Part shown: in pieces, positions 1 to 7,740 of the stretch | How the letters are laid out: every line of letters begins with the position of its first letter | Position numbering within the stretch: the first letter of the stretch is position 1 | Origin: Oceanospirillaceae bacterium | Lineage (GTDB): Bacteria; Pseudomonadota; Gammaproteobacteria; Pseudomonadales; Balneatricaceae | Direction of reading: 5' to 3' | Assembly (NCBI GenBank): GCA_003521845.1 | Contig: DPHB01000001.1 | Coordinates: forward strand, 50,378 to 72,797 | Length of the DNA stretch: 22,420 nucleotides | The notes under the pieces: model-generated | What the model was told of the DNA's origin: nothing | What the model saw: only the letters and a program-made list of their open reading frames with translations | Database searches by the model: none | Program-made: the position numbers and the translations under genes

Positions 1-176
1 GCACCAATCATGGCCACGCTGGCCTTGTGTAGTCCGACTCTATCCACTACCTGCATAGTCGCTTCAATGAGTTGTGCACTACGGATGGCTTTCATTCCTA
101 GTTTTGGCAAGCTTTCAATTCCTTTCTGCAATTGTTGTCTATGATACCTAGGCTTGGGTTTATTTTGAACAGTCAT
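1..176 (-). CDS. betI: BetI-like TetR-family repressor, N-terminal part (cut by window edge)
   Basis: The gene runs leftward and only its first 58 codons are in the window. The visible protein begins MTVQNKPKPR and then has PKLGMKAIRSAQLIEAT, which closely matches the start of the TetR-family repressor BetI, the choline-responsive repressor of the glycine-betaine synthesis genes. The helix-turn-helix would lie just beyond the edge. About 24 residues precede the usual BetI start, so either this copy has an N-terminal extension or translation begins at the internal ATG at 93-95. A BetI-like operator sits across the upstream start codon (165-185), which suggests autorepression. The gene is divergent from betA with a 90-base gap, consistent with control of the betA-betC unit. 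Another TetR regulator cannot be excluded because the ligand domain is not visible. Confidence 0.8.
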   Translation of the reverse strand, partial: MTVQNKPKPRYHRQQLQKGIESLPKLGMKAIRSAQLIEATMQVVDRVGLHKASVAMIG

Positions 177-185
177 TTAATAAAA
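165..185. promoter_or_regulatory. Candidate BetI operator 1, over the betI start codon
   Basis: This 21-base element begins TTGAACAGTCATTTAA and repeats at 228-248 with only two differences. It is an imperfect inverted repeat and contains the betI ATG (174-176, minus strand). The equivalent bases of the two copies lie 63 bases apart, about six helical turns, so bound dimers could sit on the same DNA face. BetI binding is inferred from position next to betI and betA. Confidence 0.55.
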
Positions 186-198
186 ACTAGTTTTAATA

Positions 199-228
199 TT
201 GACCTGATGATGTAGCAAAGATTATTAT
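199..228 (+). promoter_or_regulatory. Candidate sigma70 promoter of betA-betC
   Basis: TTGACC at 199-204 and TATTAT at 223-228 are separated by 18 bases, which predicts a transcript start near 235, about 30 bases before the betA ATG. The -10 overlaps the second BetI-like operator (225-246), the arrangement expected for direct repression. No equally good promoter was seen for betI on the other strand. Confidence 0.5.
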
Positions 229-246
229 TGAACAGTTATTCAATAA
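225..246. promoter_or_regulatory. Candidate BetI operator 2, over the betA promoter
   Basis: A perfect 8-base inverted repeat, TTATTGAA (225-232) and TTCAATAA (239-246), with a 6-base spacer. It overlaps the predicted betA -10 and transcript start and lies just upstream of the ribosome binding site. It shares its core with the element at 165-185. Assignment to BetI is by context. Confidence 0.6.
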
Positions 247-266
247 AAGAAATTAGAGGGTATGGT

Positions 267-1952
267 ATGGTCTCCTATGATTACATCATTGTTGGTGCTG
301 GTTCTGCCGGTTGTGTGTTGGCAAACCGCTTGACGGAATCGGGTCAGCATCAGGTATTGCTATTGGAAGCAGGTGGCTCTGATAAGAGTATCTTTATCAA
401 GATGCCCACGGCCTTGTCTTACCCCATGAATACGGAGAAGTACGCTTGGCAGTACCACAGCCAAGCAGAGCCTGGATTAGATGGCCGCGAGATGCATTGC
501 CCTAGGGGTAAGGTTATGGGGGGCTCGTCTTCCATTAACGGTATGGTTTATGTGCGTGGTAATGCCATGGACTATGAACAATGGCGCGAACTGGGTTTAG
601 ACAACTGGGGATATGCTGATTGCTTGCCTTATTTTCGCAAGTCCGAAACCTGGTCCAAAGGTGGTGATGCCTATCGTGGAGCCGATGGACCTGTGGGTAC
701 TTGTGCCGGCAATGACATGCAGTTAAACCCCTTGTACCAAGCCTTTATCGATGCTGGCCAGGAAGCAGGGTACCCCTATACTGCAGACTACAATGGCTAT
801 CAGCAAGAAGGCTTCGGTAGTATGCAAATGACGGTGCAAGATGGCGTACGAGATAGTACCTCACGGGCGCATATTGATAAGCTTGGAAAACGTCCTAATG
901 TAACTATTCTGCGCAAGGTGCAGGTCGAAAAAGTGCTACTTGAAGGTAAGCGAGCCGTGGGTGTGCAGTTTACTCAGGGCGGCCAAAGCCAGTCGGTAAA
1001 CGCCCAATTAGAGGTGATACTTAGTGCCGGTTCTGTGGGTTCGCCACAGCTATTACAAGTATCCGGTATCGGCGACGCAGAGGTATTAGACAAGGCAGGT
1101 GTGGCCACGGTGCATCACTTACCTGGCGTGGGTAAAAACTTGCAAGATCACTTGGAGGTATATTTCCAATATCGATGCAAGCAACCTATTTCTCTTAACA
1201 GCAAGCTCAATTATTGGCAGATGTTCTTAATTGGCGCGCGTTGGATATTACGTCGCGACGGTCTCGGTGCAACCAACCATTTTGAATCCTGCGGTTTTAT
1301 TCGTTCACGGGCAGGCTTGGCGTGGCCCAACATCCAATACCACTTTTTGCCCGCGGCCATGCGTTATGACGGTCAAGCGGCGTTTGATGGGCACGGTTAT
1401 CAGGTGCACGTAGGGCCCAATAAACCAACTAGCCGAGGGCATGTTCACATAACCAGTGACAAGGCCAGTGATGCACCAGAAATTCTGTTTAATTATATCG
1501 GTACCGAAGAAGACAAGCAGGATTGGCGCGACACCATTCGTTTAACCCGTGAAGTGCTCAATCAGCCGGCTTTGGACCGCTATAAAGGTGATGAAATTCA
1601 ACCGGGTATGACTATTGAAAGTGATGAAGATATTGATACTTGGGTCAAAGCCAATGTGGAAAGTGCTTATCACCCGTCATGCACCTGCAAGCTAGGCACC
1701 GATGATGACCCTATGGCCGTATTGGATGATCAATGCCGTGTGCGTGGTATGGAAGCACTTCGCGTGGTGGATTCGTCTATCTTTCCAACGATCCCTAACG
1801 GCAACCTCAATGCCCCCACTATCATGGTGGCAGAAAAAGCCGCTGATATGATCTTGGGTAAACAAGCAATGAAAGATGTAGAGGCTAACTATTGGCAAGA
1901 TGAGCAGTGGCTAACTCGTCAGCGCCCGGGCACAGCCAAAAGGCCCATGTAA
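267..1952 (+). CDS. betA: Choline dehydrogenase BetA (GMC oxidoreductase)
   Basis: FAD-dependent, membrane-associated enzyme that oxidises choline to betaine aldehyde and can carry it on to glycine betaine. The 561-residue protein matches E. coli BetA (about 556) along its length. The dinucleotide-binding GAGSAG lies at residues 10-15. The first GMC signature is near 79-102 (PRGKVMGGSSSINGM) and the second near 255-269 (GSVGSPQLLQVSGIG). The C-terminal part carries the catalytic HPSCTCKLG region and the NGNLNAPTI segment. The ATG at 267 was chosen because an AGAGGG ribosome binding site ends six bases before it and the protein then starts like BetA; the frame is open further upstream from a TTG at 228, but that lies inside the operator. 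betC follows after 123 bases on the same strand, so the two probably form a choline-sulfate to betaine unit. betB is not visible. Confidence 0.95.
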   Translation: MVSYDYIIVGAGSAGCVLANRLTESGQHQVLLLEAGGSDKSIFIKMPTALSYPMNTEKYAWQYHSQAEPGLDGREMHCPRGKVMGGSSSINGMVYVRGNAMDYEQWRELGLDNWGYADCLPYFRKSETWSKGGDAYRGADGPVGTCAGNDMQLNPLYQAFIDAGQEAGYPYTADYNGYQQEGFGSMQMTVQDGVRDSTSRAHIDKLGKRPNVTILRKVQVEKVLLEGKRAVGVQFTQGGQSQSVNAQLEVILSAGSVGSPQLLQVSGIGDAEVLDKAGVATVHHLPGVGKNLQDHLEVYFQYRCKQPISLNSKLNYWQMFLIGARWILRRDGLGATNHFESCGFIRSRAGLAWPNIQYHFLPAAMRYDGQAAFDGHGYQVHVGPNKPTSRGHVHITSDKASDAPEILFNYIGTEEDKQDWRDTIRLTREVLNQPALDRYKGDEIQPGMTIESDEDIDTWVKANVESAYHPSCTCKLGTDDDPMAVLDDQCRVRGMEALRVVDSSIFPTIPNGNLNAPTIMVAEKAADMILGKQAMKDVEANYWQDEQWLTRQRPGTAKRPM

Positions 1953-1970
1953 GTCGGACACACCGTGTAG

Positions 1971-2047
1971 GTCGGACTTCAGTCCGACATGGTGCCTGTT
2001 TTGTCGGGTTAAAACTGGATTTACACCTTGTTGGGTTAAAACCCGAC
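1971..2047. repeat. Intergenic palindromic repeat element between betA and betC
   Basis: GTCGGACT (1971-1978) and AGTCCGAC (1981-1988) form a perfect tight hairpin, preceded by a further direct copy of GTCGGAC at 1953-1959. A second inverted pair, GTCGGGTT (2003-2010) and AACCCGAC (2040-2047), follows, with GGGTTAAAAC-type sequence repeated inside. This resembles short dispersed palindromic repeats common in gammaproteobacterial intergenic DNA. It could form a structure in the betA-betC message and affect the betA:betC expression ratio. There is no U-rich tail, so it is not a typical terminator. Confidence 0.6.
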
Positions 2048-2075
2048 CAATGTATTCTTTTTGTAGGAATGAATT

Positions 2076-3596
2076 ATGCAACCTAATTTCTTAATCTTAA
2101 TGGTCGATCAGATGAGCGGCCCTTTACTAGACTCCGACATGATCGACCACCTGCATATTCCCAATATGCGTAAGCTCATCGATAAGGGCGTCAAGTTTAA
2201 TAATTGTTACACGCCAAGCCCTTTGTGTACGCCTTCTCGTGGTAGCTTTATGACAGGGCAACTACCTTCTCGCAACGGTATTTATGACAATGCTGCTGAG
2301 TTTAAGGCGACTACGCCAAGCTTTGCCCATTATCTGCGTGATATGGGCTATCAGACGGCTTTGAGCGGTAAGATGCACTTTGTTGGCCCCGATCAGTTAC
2401 ATGGCTTTGAGGAACGTCTTACCACGGATATTTATCCCGCCGATTTTGGTTGGACTCCAGACTGGGAAAAGCCTTTAGAGCGCGTGGACTGGTGGTATCA
2501 CAATCTAAGCTCTGTGACCGAAGCCGGTATTGCGGAAATTAGTAATCAGTTGGAATTTGATGATGAAGTTGCTTACAACGCCAAGCTTAAGTTGTATCAA
2601 TACGCCCGTCGCGTTGATACTCGTCCGTTTTGCCTGTGCGTGAGCTTCACTCATCCTCACGATCCTTACGTTTCTCGCCAGCAGTTTTGGGACTTGTACG
2701 ATCATGACAAGATTCCTATGCCACAGGTGTCAGACATTGGCTACGATAATCAGGACCCGCACTCTCAGCGCTTATATGAGGCGGTGGATTACACCCAGTT
2801 TGATATCCAAGAAGAAGACATACGTAATGCCCGCCATGCCTATTTTGCCAATATCAGTTACTTAGATGACAAGATGGGCGAAATATTGGCTGTACTAGAG
2901 CAAACGGACTTAGCTGACAACACGCAAATCATTCTGTGTGCCGATCATGGTGACATGTTGGGTGAGCGTGGCCTTTGGTATAAGATGAGCTTCTTTGAGT
3001 ACTCTTGCCGTATCCCACTAGTGGTCACCGCACCAGGCAAGTTCCAAGCAGGTGAGGTGAATACGCCAGTGAGCAACTGTGACATCTTACCGTCACTCAT
3101 AGATCTAGCCGGTGGTGACCCTACCTCTTTGGCATGTGATATCGATGGCCAGAGCTTTGTTGAGCTGGCCTCAGGTAATGAAGATCCAGCACGCCGCACC
3201 TATTCAGAATACTGTGCAGAAGGCTCAGTAGGCCCTATGGTGATGATTCGCCAGGCCGATTATAAGTTTAACTATTGTGAAGCTGATCCTTTGCAGTTGT
3301 TCAACCTAAAAGATGATCCATTGGAAATGCACAACCTGGCTGAACTGCCCGAGTATGAGGATCTGGTGGCGCAATACACCAATGAGGTACAAGCAGGTTG
3401 GGATTTTGCACGCTTTACTGCCGAAGTAAAACAGAGCCAGCGCTCCCGTACGCTAGTGGATAGGGCGAACCGCCAAGGCACCTTTGCATCTTGGGATTAT
3501 CAACCACAAATAGACGCTAAACAGCGCTATATGCGTAACCACTTAGATCTGAATGTATTGGAAGCCAATAGCCGCTACCCTAAGCCTGATAAATAA
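2076..3596 (+). CDS. betC: Choline-sulfatase BetC
   Basis: Hydrolyses choline-O-sulfate to choline and sulfate, feeding BetA. The 506-residue protein is a type I sulfatase. The formylglycine motif C-T-P-S-R lies at residues 51-55, with C51 the residue expected to be converted post-translationally. Metal and catalytic residues of the family are visible: D11 near the N terminus, K99 and H101 in SGKMH, H193 in THPHDP, and D290-H291 in ADHGDMLGERG. The C-terminal region has the long tail typical of choline sulfatases. There is no signal peptide, so it should be cytoplasmic, as known for BetC. An AGGAA ribosome binding site at 2065-2069 supports the ATG at 2076. It lies downstream of betA and convergent with a LysR gene of a type often found beside betC. 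No dedicated choline-sulfate transporter gene is in the window. Confidence 0.93.
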   Translation: MQPNFLILMVDQMSGPLLDSDMIDHLHIPNMRKLIDKGVKFNNCYTPSPLCTPSRGSFMTGQLPSRNGIYDNAAEFKATTPSFAHYLRDMGYQTALSGKMHFVGPDQLHGFEERLTTDIYPADFGWTPDWEKPLERVDWWYHNLSSVTEAGIAEISNQLEFDDEVAYNAKLKLYQYARRVDTRPFCLCVSFTHPHDPYVSRQQFWDLYDHDKIPMPQVSDIGYDNQDPHSQRLYEAVDYTQFDIQEEDIRNARHAYFANISYLDDKMGEILAVLEQTDLADNTQIILCADHGDMLGERGLWYKMSFFEYSCRIPLVVTAPGKFQAGEVNTPVSNCDILPSLIDLAGGDPTSLACDIDGQSFVELASGNEDPARRTYSEYCAEGSVGPMVMIRQADYKFNYCEADPLQLFNLKDDPLEMHNLAELPEYEDLVAQYTNEVQAGWDFARFTAEVKQSQRSRTLVDRANRQGTFASWDYQPQIDAKQRYMRNHLDLNVLEANSRYPKPDK

Positions 3597-3600
3597 ATCC

Positions 3601-3686
3601 GTCATTGCGAATGAAGTGAAGCAATCTCTTCAAGCTGGCACTGCGCCTGACGGAGATTGCCACGGTGCTGCGCACCTCGCAATGAC
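3601..3686. repeat. 86-base imperfect palindrome (GTCATTGCGA-type dispersed repeat)
   Basis: The element begins GTCATTGCGA (3601-3610) and ends TCGCAATGAC (3677-3686), an exact inverted repeat. Inside it, GCAATCTC (3621-3628) pairs with GAGATTGC (3653-3660). Sequences with these ends occur as dispersed repeats in many bacterial genomes. Here it fills the space between two convergent genes and could fold into a long hairpin terminating both betC and the facing LysR gene. No transposase is present, so if mobile it would be non-autonomous. Confidence 0.7.
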
Positions 3687-3703
3687 GTTTTGATTGTAAC
3701 AAA

Positions 3704-4606
3704 TCAGGCAGGTTGTTGTTCTAACCACTCTATAAAAGCCATCACTTCTGGTTTTTCTAGACTGCGTTTAGGGTAGTTTAAATAGTAGCTTTGGCGTAGC
3801 GGTAAGGTCAAATCTATGGGGTTGATTAAGGTCTTGCTACGCAATTCTTGTTCAATAAAGCTATGCTGCCCTAATAATAAGCCTTGGCCTTGTACCGCTG
3901 CCTCAATGGCCATGCTAGAGAGGTTGAAATGGGGGCCGCTCACATCAGGTTTTGGTGCCACGTTTGCTGCTTCAAACCAATTGTCCCAATCGGGCAGATC
4001 ACGGTTCTCATGGCCCCAGTCGATGGTGATTTTGGGTAATTCCATCAAGGCACCTAGGTCCGATGGATTGGATAATTTCGTCAGTAAAGCTGGGCTAGCC
4101 ACTAAGGACAACTTGTCGGTAAACAACAGAGTTTTGTGAACTCCTTGATAACCTTGCTTGCCAAAACTGATACACATGTCCGAGGCAGACTGGCTAAAAT
4201 CCACCTTGGAATGGCTAGCGACTACACGTATTTCTGTACCCAGGTGCATTTCCATCCATTGGCGTACTCTAGGCATTAGCCACTTGGAAGCCACAGAGGA
4301 GAGGGCGGTGATAGTAATGATATGCTGTTGACGAAAAGTATCCAGTTGCTTTTGACCAAGGCGTAGGGTTTCTAATCCCTGGTTTATGGCAGACAAGTAA
4401 TGGTGACCTGCATGAGTCAACTTTACCCCCGTTTTGGACCTCACAAATAGGCTTAAATCTAAGTGTTTTTCGAGCAACCGCATTTGCTGGCTAATGGCGG
4501 CAGGAGTGACAAATAGCTGTTCCGCGGCGGCGCTAAAACTGCCTTGCTGAGCGGCAGCTTCAAAAGCAAGAATTGACTTCATCGGTGGTAGTGGTGTTTT
4601 TTTCAT
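3704..4606 (-). CDS. LysR-family regulator (GcvA-like; possible choline-sulfate regulator)
   Basis: A 300-residue LysR-type transcription factor. The winged helix-turn-helix covers roughly residues 8-67 (SILAFEAAAQQGSFSAAAEQ, then VTPAAISQQMRLLEKHL), followed by a linker and a periplasmic-binding-protein-like effector domain. The opening, with proline residues before the AFEAAA helix, is of the GcvA subgroup, which includes the regulators annotated for choline-sulfate use near betC. The ATG at 4604-4606 was preferred over a GTG 48 bases upstream because MKKTPLPPMK is the normal beginning of the family; no strong ribosome binding site is visible for either. It is divergent from the 2-oxoglutarate oxygenase gene (111-base gap) and convergent with betC, so it may control either or both. 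The effector is unknown. Confidence 0.85.
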   Translation of the reverse strand: MKKTPLPPMKSILAFEAAAQQGSFSAAAEQLFVTPAAISQQMRLLEKHLDLSLFVRSKTGVKLTHAGHHYLSAINQGLETLRLGQKQLDTFRQQHIITITALSSVASKWLMPRVRQWMEMHLGTEIRVVASHSKVDFSQSASDMCISFGKQGYQGVHKTLLFTDKLSLVASPALLTKLSNPSDLGALMELPKITIDWGHENRDLPDWDNWFEAANVAPKPDVSGPHFNLSSMAIEAAVQGQGLLLGQHSFIEQELRSKTLINPIDLTLPLRQSYYLNYPKRSLEKPEVMAFIEWLEQQPA

Positions 4607-4717
4607 AAAGTCTATATTTAAGAGTTTCTTAAAGATAAGGTAAAAATATATCACTATTCAGTAGTCTATGCATTAGCTAGTCTAACAGTTCACTAAAATA
4701 GATTTGGAATCAACCCT

Positions 4718-5494
4718 ATGCATTTTACCGACGTTGTGGAATTGGATAACTACCCCATTACTGATCCGGCTTATATCAAAGGCTGCAAAGAGCGTTTTGA
4801 TGAAGCAGGCGTATTGGTGTTGGATCAGTTTATTAGTCCCCAAGCTTTGAGCCGTATTGTCGAAGAAGGCGTTAGTAAAAAAGATCAGGCGTATTTTGCT
4901 CAAGGTACTCATACGGTGTACCTGCGACCAGTTGATCCAGAACTATCTCTTGATCATGCACGTAACCGTCAGGTTGTTTCCTCCAAGGGTTTGATTGCTG
5001 ACAATGTTATCGATGCGGACTCACCTCTGCGTACATTGTATGATGCCCCCATGTTTCGCGAGTTTCTTGCTCAAGTTTTGGGTGAGGAAAAACTGTATAA
5101 CTACGCCGATGACGTAGGTTCTATTAACTTGCATTATGCTGGCGAAGGGCAAGAGTTAGGTTGGCATTTTGATGAATCTTCTTTTGCTATCACGTTAATG
5201 ATCCAAAGGCCCGAAGCAGGCGGTGAATTTGAGTATGTTACGCGTCTTAGAAACTCCGAAACCGGCGACATGAATTATGCCGGTGTGGACGATGTGCTAG
5301 ATGGCAAAACAGCCGTTAAAAACCTCAAGGCTGATGCTGGCACCTTGGCCATGTTTCGTGGTCGTAACGCTATCCATCGCGTCACTCCCACAGAAGGTAC
5401 AAGAGACCGCATGCTAGTGGTTTTTGCCTATAACAACCAACCAGGCATAGCCTTGTCGGAGGCCTCTCGTAAGACGTTCTATGGTGATGCTTAG
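4718..5494 (+). CDS. 2-oxoglutarate/Fe(II)-dependent oxygenase, substrate unknown
   Basis: A 258-residue protein with the facial triad of Fe(II)/2-oxoglutarate oxygenases: H150 and D152 in GWHFDESSF, and H220 in GRNAIHRVTP, with R229 and R231 placed to bind the 2-oxoglutarate carboxylate. The jelly-roll core would span about residues 130-245. It is probably soluble, with no signal peptide or membrane segment. It is divergent from the LysR gene, which is therefore its likely regulator. It meets the molybdopterin oxidoreductase gene tail to tail, the two stop codons overlapping within 5491-5494. The ribosome binding site is weak. The neighbourhood (betaine metabolism) makes hydroxylation or demethylation of a methylated amine conceivable, but nothing in the sequence shows the substrate. 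Confidence 0.82.
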   Translation: MHFTDVVELDNYPITDPAYIKGCKERFDEAGVLVLDQFISPQALSRIVEEGVSKKDQAYFAQGTHTVYLRPVDPELSLDHARNRQVVSSKGLIADNVIDADSPLRTLYDAPMFREFLAQVLGEEKLYNYADDVGSINLHYAGEGQELGWHFDESSFAITLMIQRPEAGGEFEYVTRLRNSETGDMNYAGVDDVLDGKTAVKNLKADAGTLAMFRGRNAIHRVTPTEGTRDRMLVVFAYNNQPGIALSEASRKTFYGDA

Positions 5495-7536
5495 GCGTGT
5501 TTCACCTCAATAAAGGTGTCGTTGTAGCAGGCACCATCGCCAATGTCGGTGCGTAGGTCTGCGGGAATAAGCGCATTGGCCGTAAGGCCCGTGTCACTGG
5601 TGCAGCGCCATGTGCCTTTAGGGCTGTAGACGACACCTGGCTGAACATGGTCGGAGATTCTCACCGCAAAGGTGACTTCGGCAAGGTCATTCCAGCCCAC
5701 TACCTTATCGCCATTGGCTAGCCCGCGTGCTTGGGCATCGGCTGGGTGCATTTCCAGCTCTTCTTGCGTGCTGGAATCTTCATGGTGTCCGAAGGTGGAG
5801 TTGATGCGCTTATCCGAACTCGGTGTTATTAGCAGCAAAGGTAAAGGCCTTGCGGTTTCTTGATAACGTGGTACTCCGCAACCAAACTTGGCTTCCAATT
5901 CGGCATCATATAGATGAATCTTACTATCTTCTGTTGCTGGCATGACAGTGTTGCACAAGATAGACTCTTGGCCATCTTTGGTCATGAATATGGCTTGCTC
6001 AGTGGACATCTGGCTAGGTGGCTGGTCTTTGAACACTGGATTGCTGGCATCCATAGACATGTTGATTAACTGCTCATCGGCAGCGGTAAAGTCTTCGCCA
6101 GTAAAACCAAATTTTGCTGCTAAGCGGCGGAATATTTCTGTGTTGGGTAAGCTTTCACCCACACAAGGAATCACAGGTTCTGCTCTTTGTATGTAGTTGT
6201 GGCCGTAGGCACCATAGATATCATGGTGCTCAAAATGGCTAGCGGCAGGCAAAATAACATCACACATGGCCATACTGTCGGTCATGGCTAAATCAATGCC
6301 CACACTAAATACATCTTCTTGTTGTAAACCTTTGATCATGGTGGCTTGATCGGGGTGCACCGCAATAGGGTTATGGTTATAAATAACCAGTGCCTTAAGA
6401 GGGATTTTCATGTTTTTGTCGAGCAGCTTCTTACCTATGTCGATGATGTTTAAGGTGCGAGTGTTGGGCTTGATAAGATGACTTTGTTGCAAGTTGGCTC
6501 GAGTTCTAGGTGCAAGCTTGCCTGAATTGCCAATAATGCCGGCGCCAAGGCGGCCATGATTACCAGTCAATGCTTGTAATGCAAAGGCCGCACGAGTGCT
6601 AGAACCACCGTTGCGCGTGCGTTCTAAACCAACACCGGTTCCTACAGACACCTCAGTGGCTGTTTGGTAGAGATCGGCAAAGGCATGGAATTCTTCGCTA
6701 GAAAGTCGGCAAAGGTTTACTACGTCTTCAATAGTGTATTTTCTTGCTTCGCTCATAAAGGCATCAAAGCCCGTAGTCCATTGCTTAACAAAGGCCATAT
6801 CCAAAGCATCACGGCGTTCTAGTTCTGCCGCTAGTGCCATGGCCAAAACCACATCGCTACCTGGATAAACGGCCAGGTGCAGGTCTGCCTTGGTGGCGGC
6901 CATGATGCGCTTTGGGTCGACGATAACCAGTTTGGCACCTTGTTGTTTGGCTTTGTTGATTTCCCGCATCAGGTGCAGGTTGGACACGGTAACGTTTATA
7001 CCCCAAATAACAATAAGATCAGAATGTTGGGCCTGATGTGGGGGCATGCCTGGGCAAGGACCATAGAGGCTATCATAGGCCTTGCTTGACGTGCCGGCAC
7101 ATAGCGTCCCACGGTCCAACTGCGAGGCACCCAATTGATTGAAAAAACGCATATCCATGGAACCGCCACCTAGCTCACCATGAGGTCCTGCATAATTAAG
7201 TGGTGCCACGCTTTGCGGACCATGTTTATCAATGGCGGCTTGCAAGCCCGCATGCACTAGGTCTAGGGCCGTGTCCCAACTAATGGCTGCATATTGCCCA
7301 GAGCCTTTGGGGCCGGTACGGCGTAGAGGCTGAGTTAAGCGCTGGTTACCATGAATTAGGTCAGGATAATAACGAGTGACCTTGGTGCACACTTTACCCG
7401 CGGTGAAAGGGTTGGCGGTGGAACCTTTTACTTCAAGGATTTGTTCATTAGCCACTGTTACACTCAAACTACAGGTATCTGGGCAATCAAGAGGGCAAAC
7501 ACTGGCGAGGGTTTTTGTTTCTATAGCTTGATTCAT
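5491..7536 (-). CDS. Molybdopterin oxidoreductase with N-terminal [4Fe-4S] site
   Basis: A 681-residue member of the molybdopterin (bis-MGD) oxidoreductase family related to formate dehydrogenases and thiosulfate/polysulfide reductase catalytic subunits. Cysteines 14, 18, 22 and 50 (CPLDCPDTC, then VCTK) form the [4Fe-4S] site. C146 in GTLCAGTS is a candidate molybdenum ligand. The segments IVIWGINVTVSN, ALVIYNHNPIAVHPD and the C-terminal molydopterin-dinucleotide domain from about residue 570 are typical of the fold. There is no twin-arginine signal, so it should be cytoplasmic. No adjacent ferredoxin-like or membrane subunit gene is present, so its electron partner is unclear. The ATG at 7536 was chosen because AAGGA lies seven bases upstream; a TTG 18 bases further up is less likely. 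The physiological reaction is unknown. Confidence 0.85.
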   Translation of the reverse strand: MNQAIETKTLASVCPLDCPDTCSLSVTVANEQILEVKGSTANPFTAGKVCTKVTRYYPDLIHGNQRLTQPLRRTGPKGSGQYAAISWDTALDLVHAGLQAAIDKHGPQSVAPLNYAGPHGELGGGSMDMRFFNQLGASQLDRGTLCAGTSSKAYDSLYGPCPGMPPHQAQHSDLIVIWGINVTVSNLHLMREINKAKQQGAKLVIVDPKRIMAATKADLHLAVYPGSDVVLAMALAAELERRDALDMAFVKQWTTGFDAFMSEARKYTIEDVVNLCRLSSEEFHAFADLYQTATEVSVGTGVGLERTRNGGSSTRAAFALQALTGNHGRLGAGIIGNSGKLAPRTRANLQQSHLIKPNTRTLNIIDIGKKLLDKNMKIPLKALVIYNHNPIAVHPDQATMIKGLQQEDVFSVGIDLAMTDSMAMCDVILPAASHFEHHDIYGAYGHNYIQRAEPVIPCVGESLPNTEIFRRLAAKFGFTGEDFTAADEQLINMSMDASNPVFKDQPPSQMSTEQAIFMTKDGQESILCNTVMPATEDSKIHLYDAELEAKFGCGVPRYQETARPLPLLLITPSSDKRINSTFGHHEDSSTQEELEMHPADAQARGLANGDKVVGWNDLAEVTFAVRISDHVQPGVVYSPKGTWRCTSDTGLTANALIPADLRTDIGDGACYNDTFIEVKHA

Positions 7537-7570
7537 AGTCGAGTCCTTGAGCAATACGCAGGCATAGGTA

Positions 7571-7625
7571 AAAACTGGTATGAGTATACTAGGCCATACT
7601 TTAAGTATTCGAAATAACCAGTTTT
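7571..7625. promoter_or_regulatory. 9-base inverted repeat upstream of the molybdoenzyme gene
   Basis: AAAACTGGT (7571-7579) and ACCAGTTTT (7617-7625) are an exact inverted repeat separated by 37 bases. It lies in the 204-base gap between the leftward molybdoenzyme gene and the rightward higBA pair. It could be a pair of regulator half-sites or an end of inserted DNA; no binding protein can be named. Confidence 0.35.
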
Positions 7626-7740
7626 GGTGTTTTTGATGTATTTGGTGGGACCAATATATGGAAAGGGGATACTATTCAAATTAATTGATGTATATTCCTT
7701 GTTGCGCAATAGGGAATTTTGCTATCATGAGGTCATCAAA

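Noticed and set aside
228..266. TTG-initiated extension of betA
   Set aside because: It would start inside the operator/promoter; the ATG at 267 has a proper ribosome binding site and matches the family start.
7624..7740. N-terminal extension of HigB
   Set aside because: The family starts at MIKSF; the extension shows no similarity and covers likely promoter DNA.
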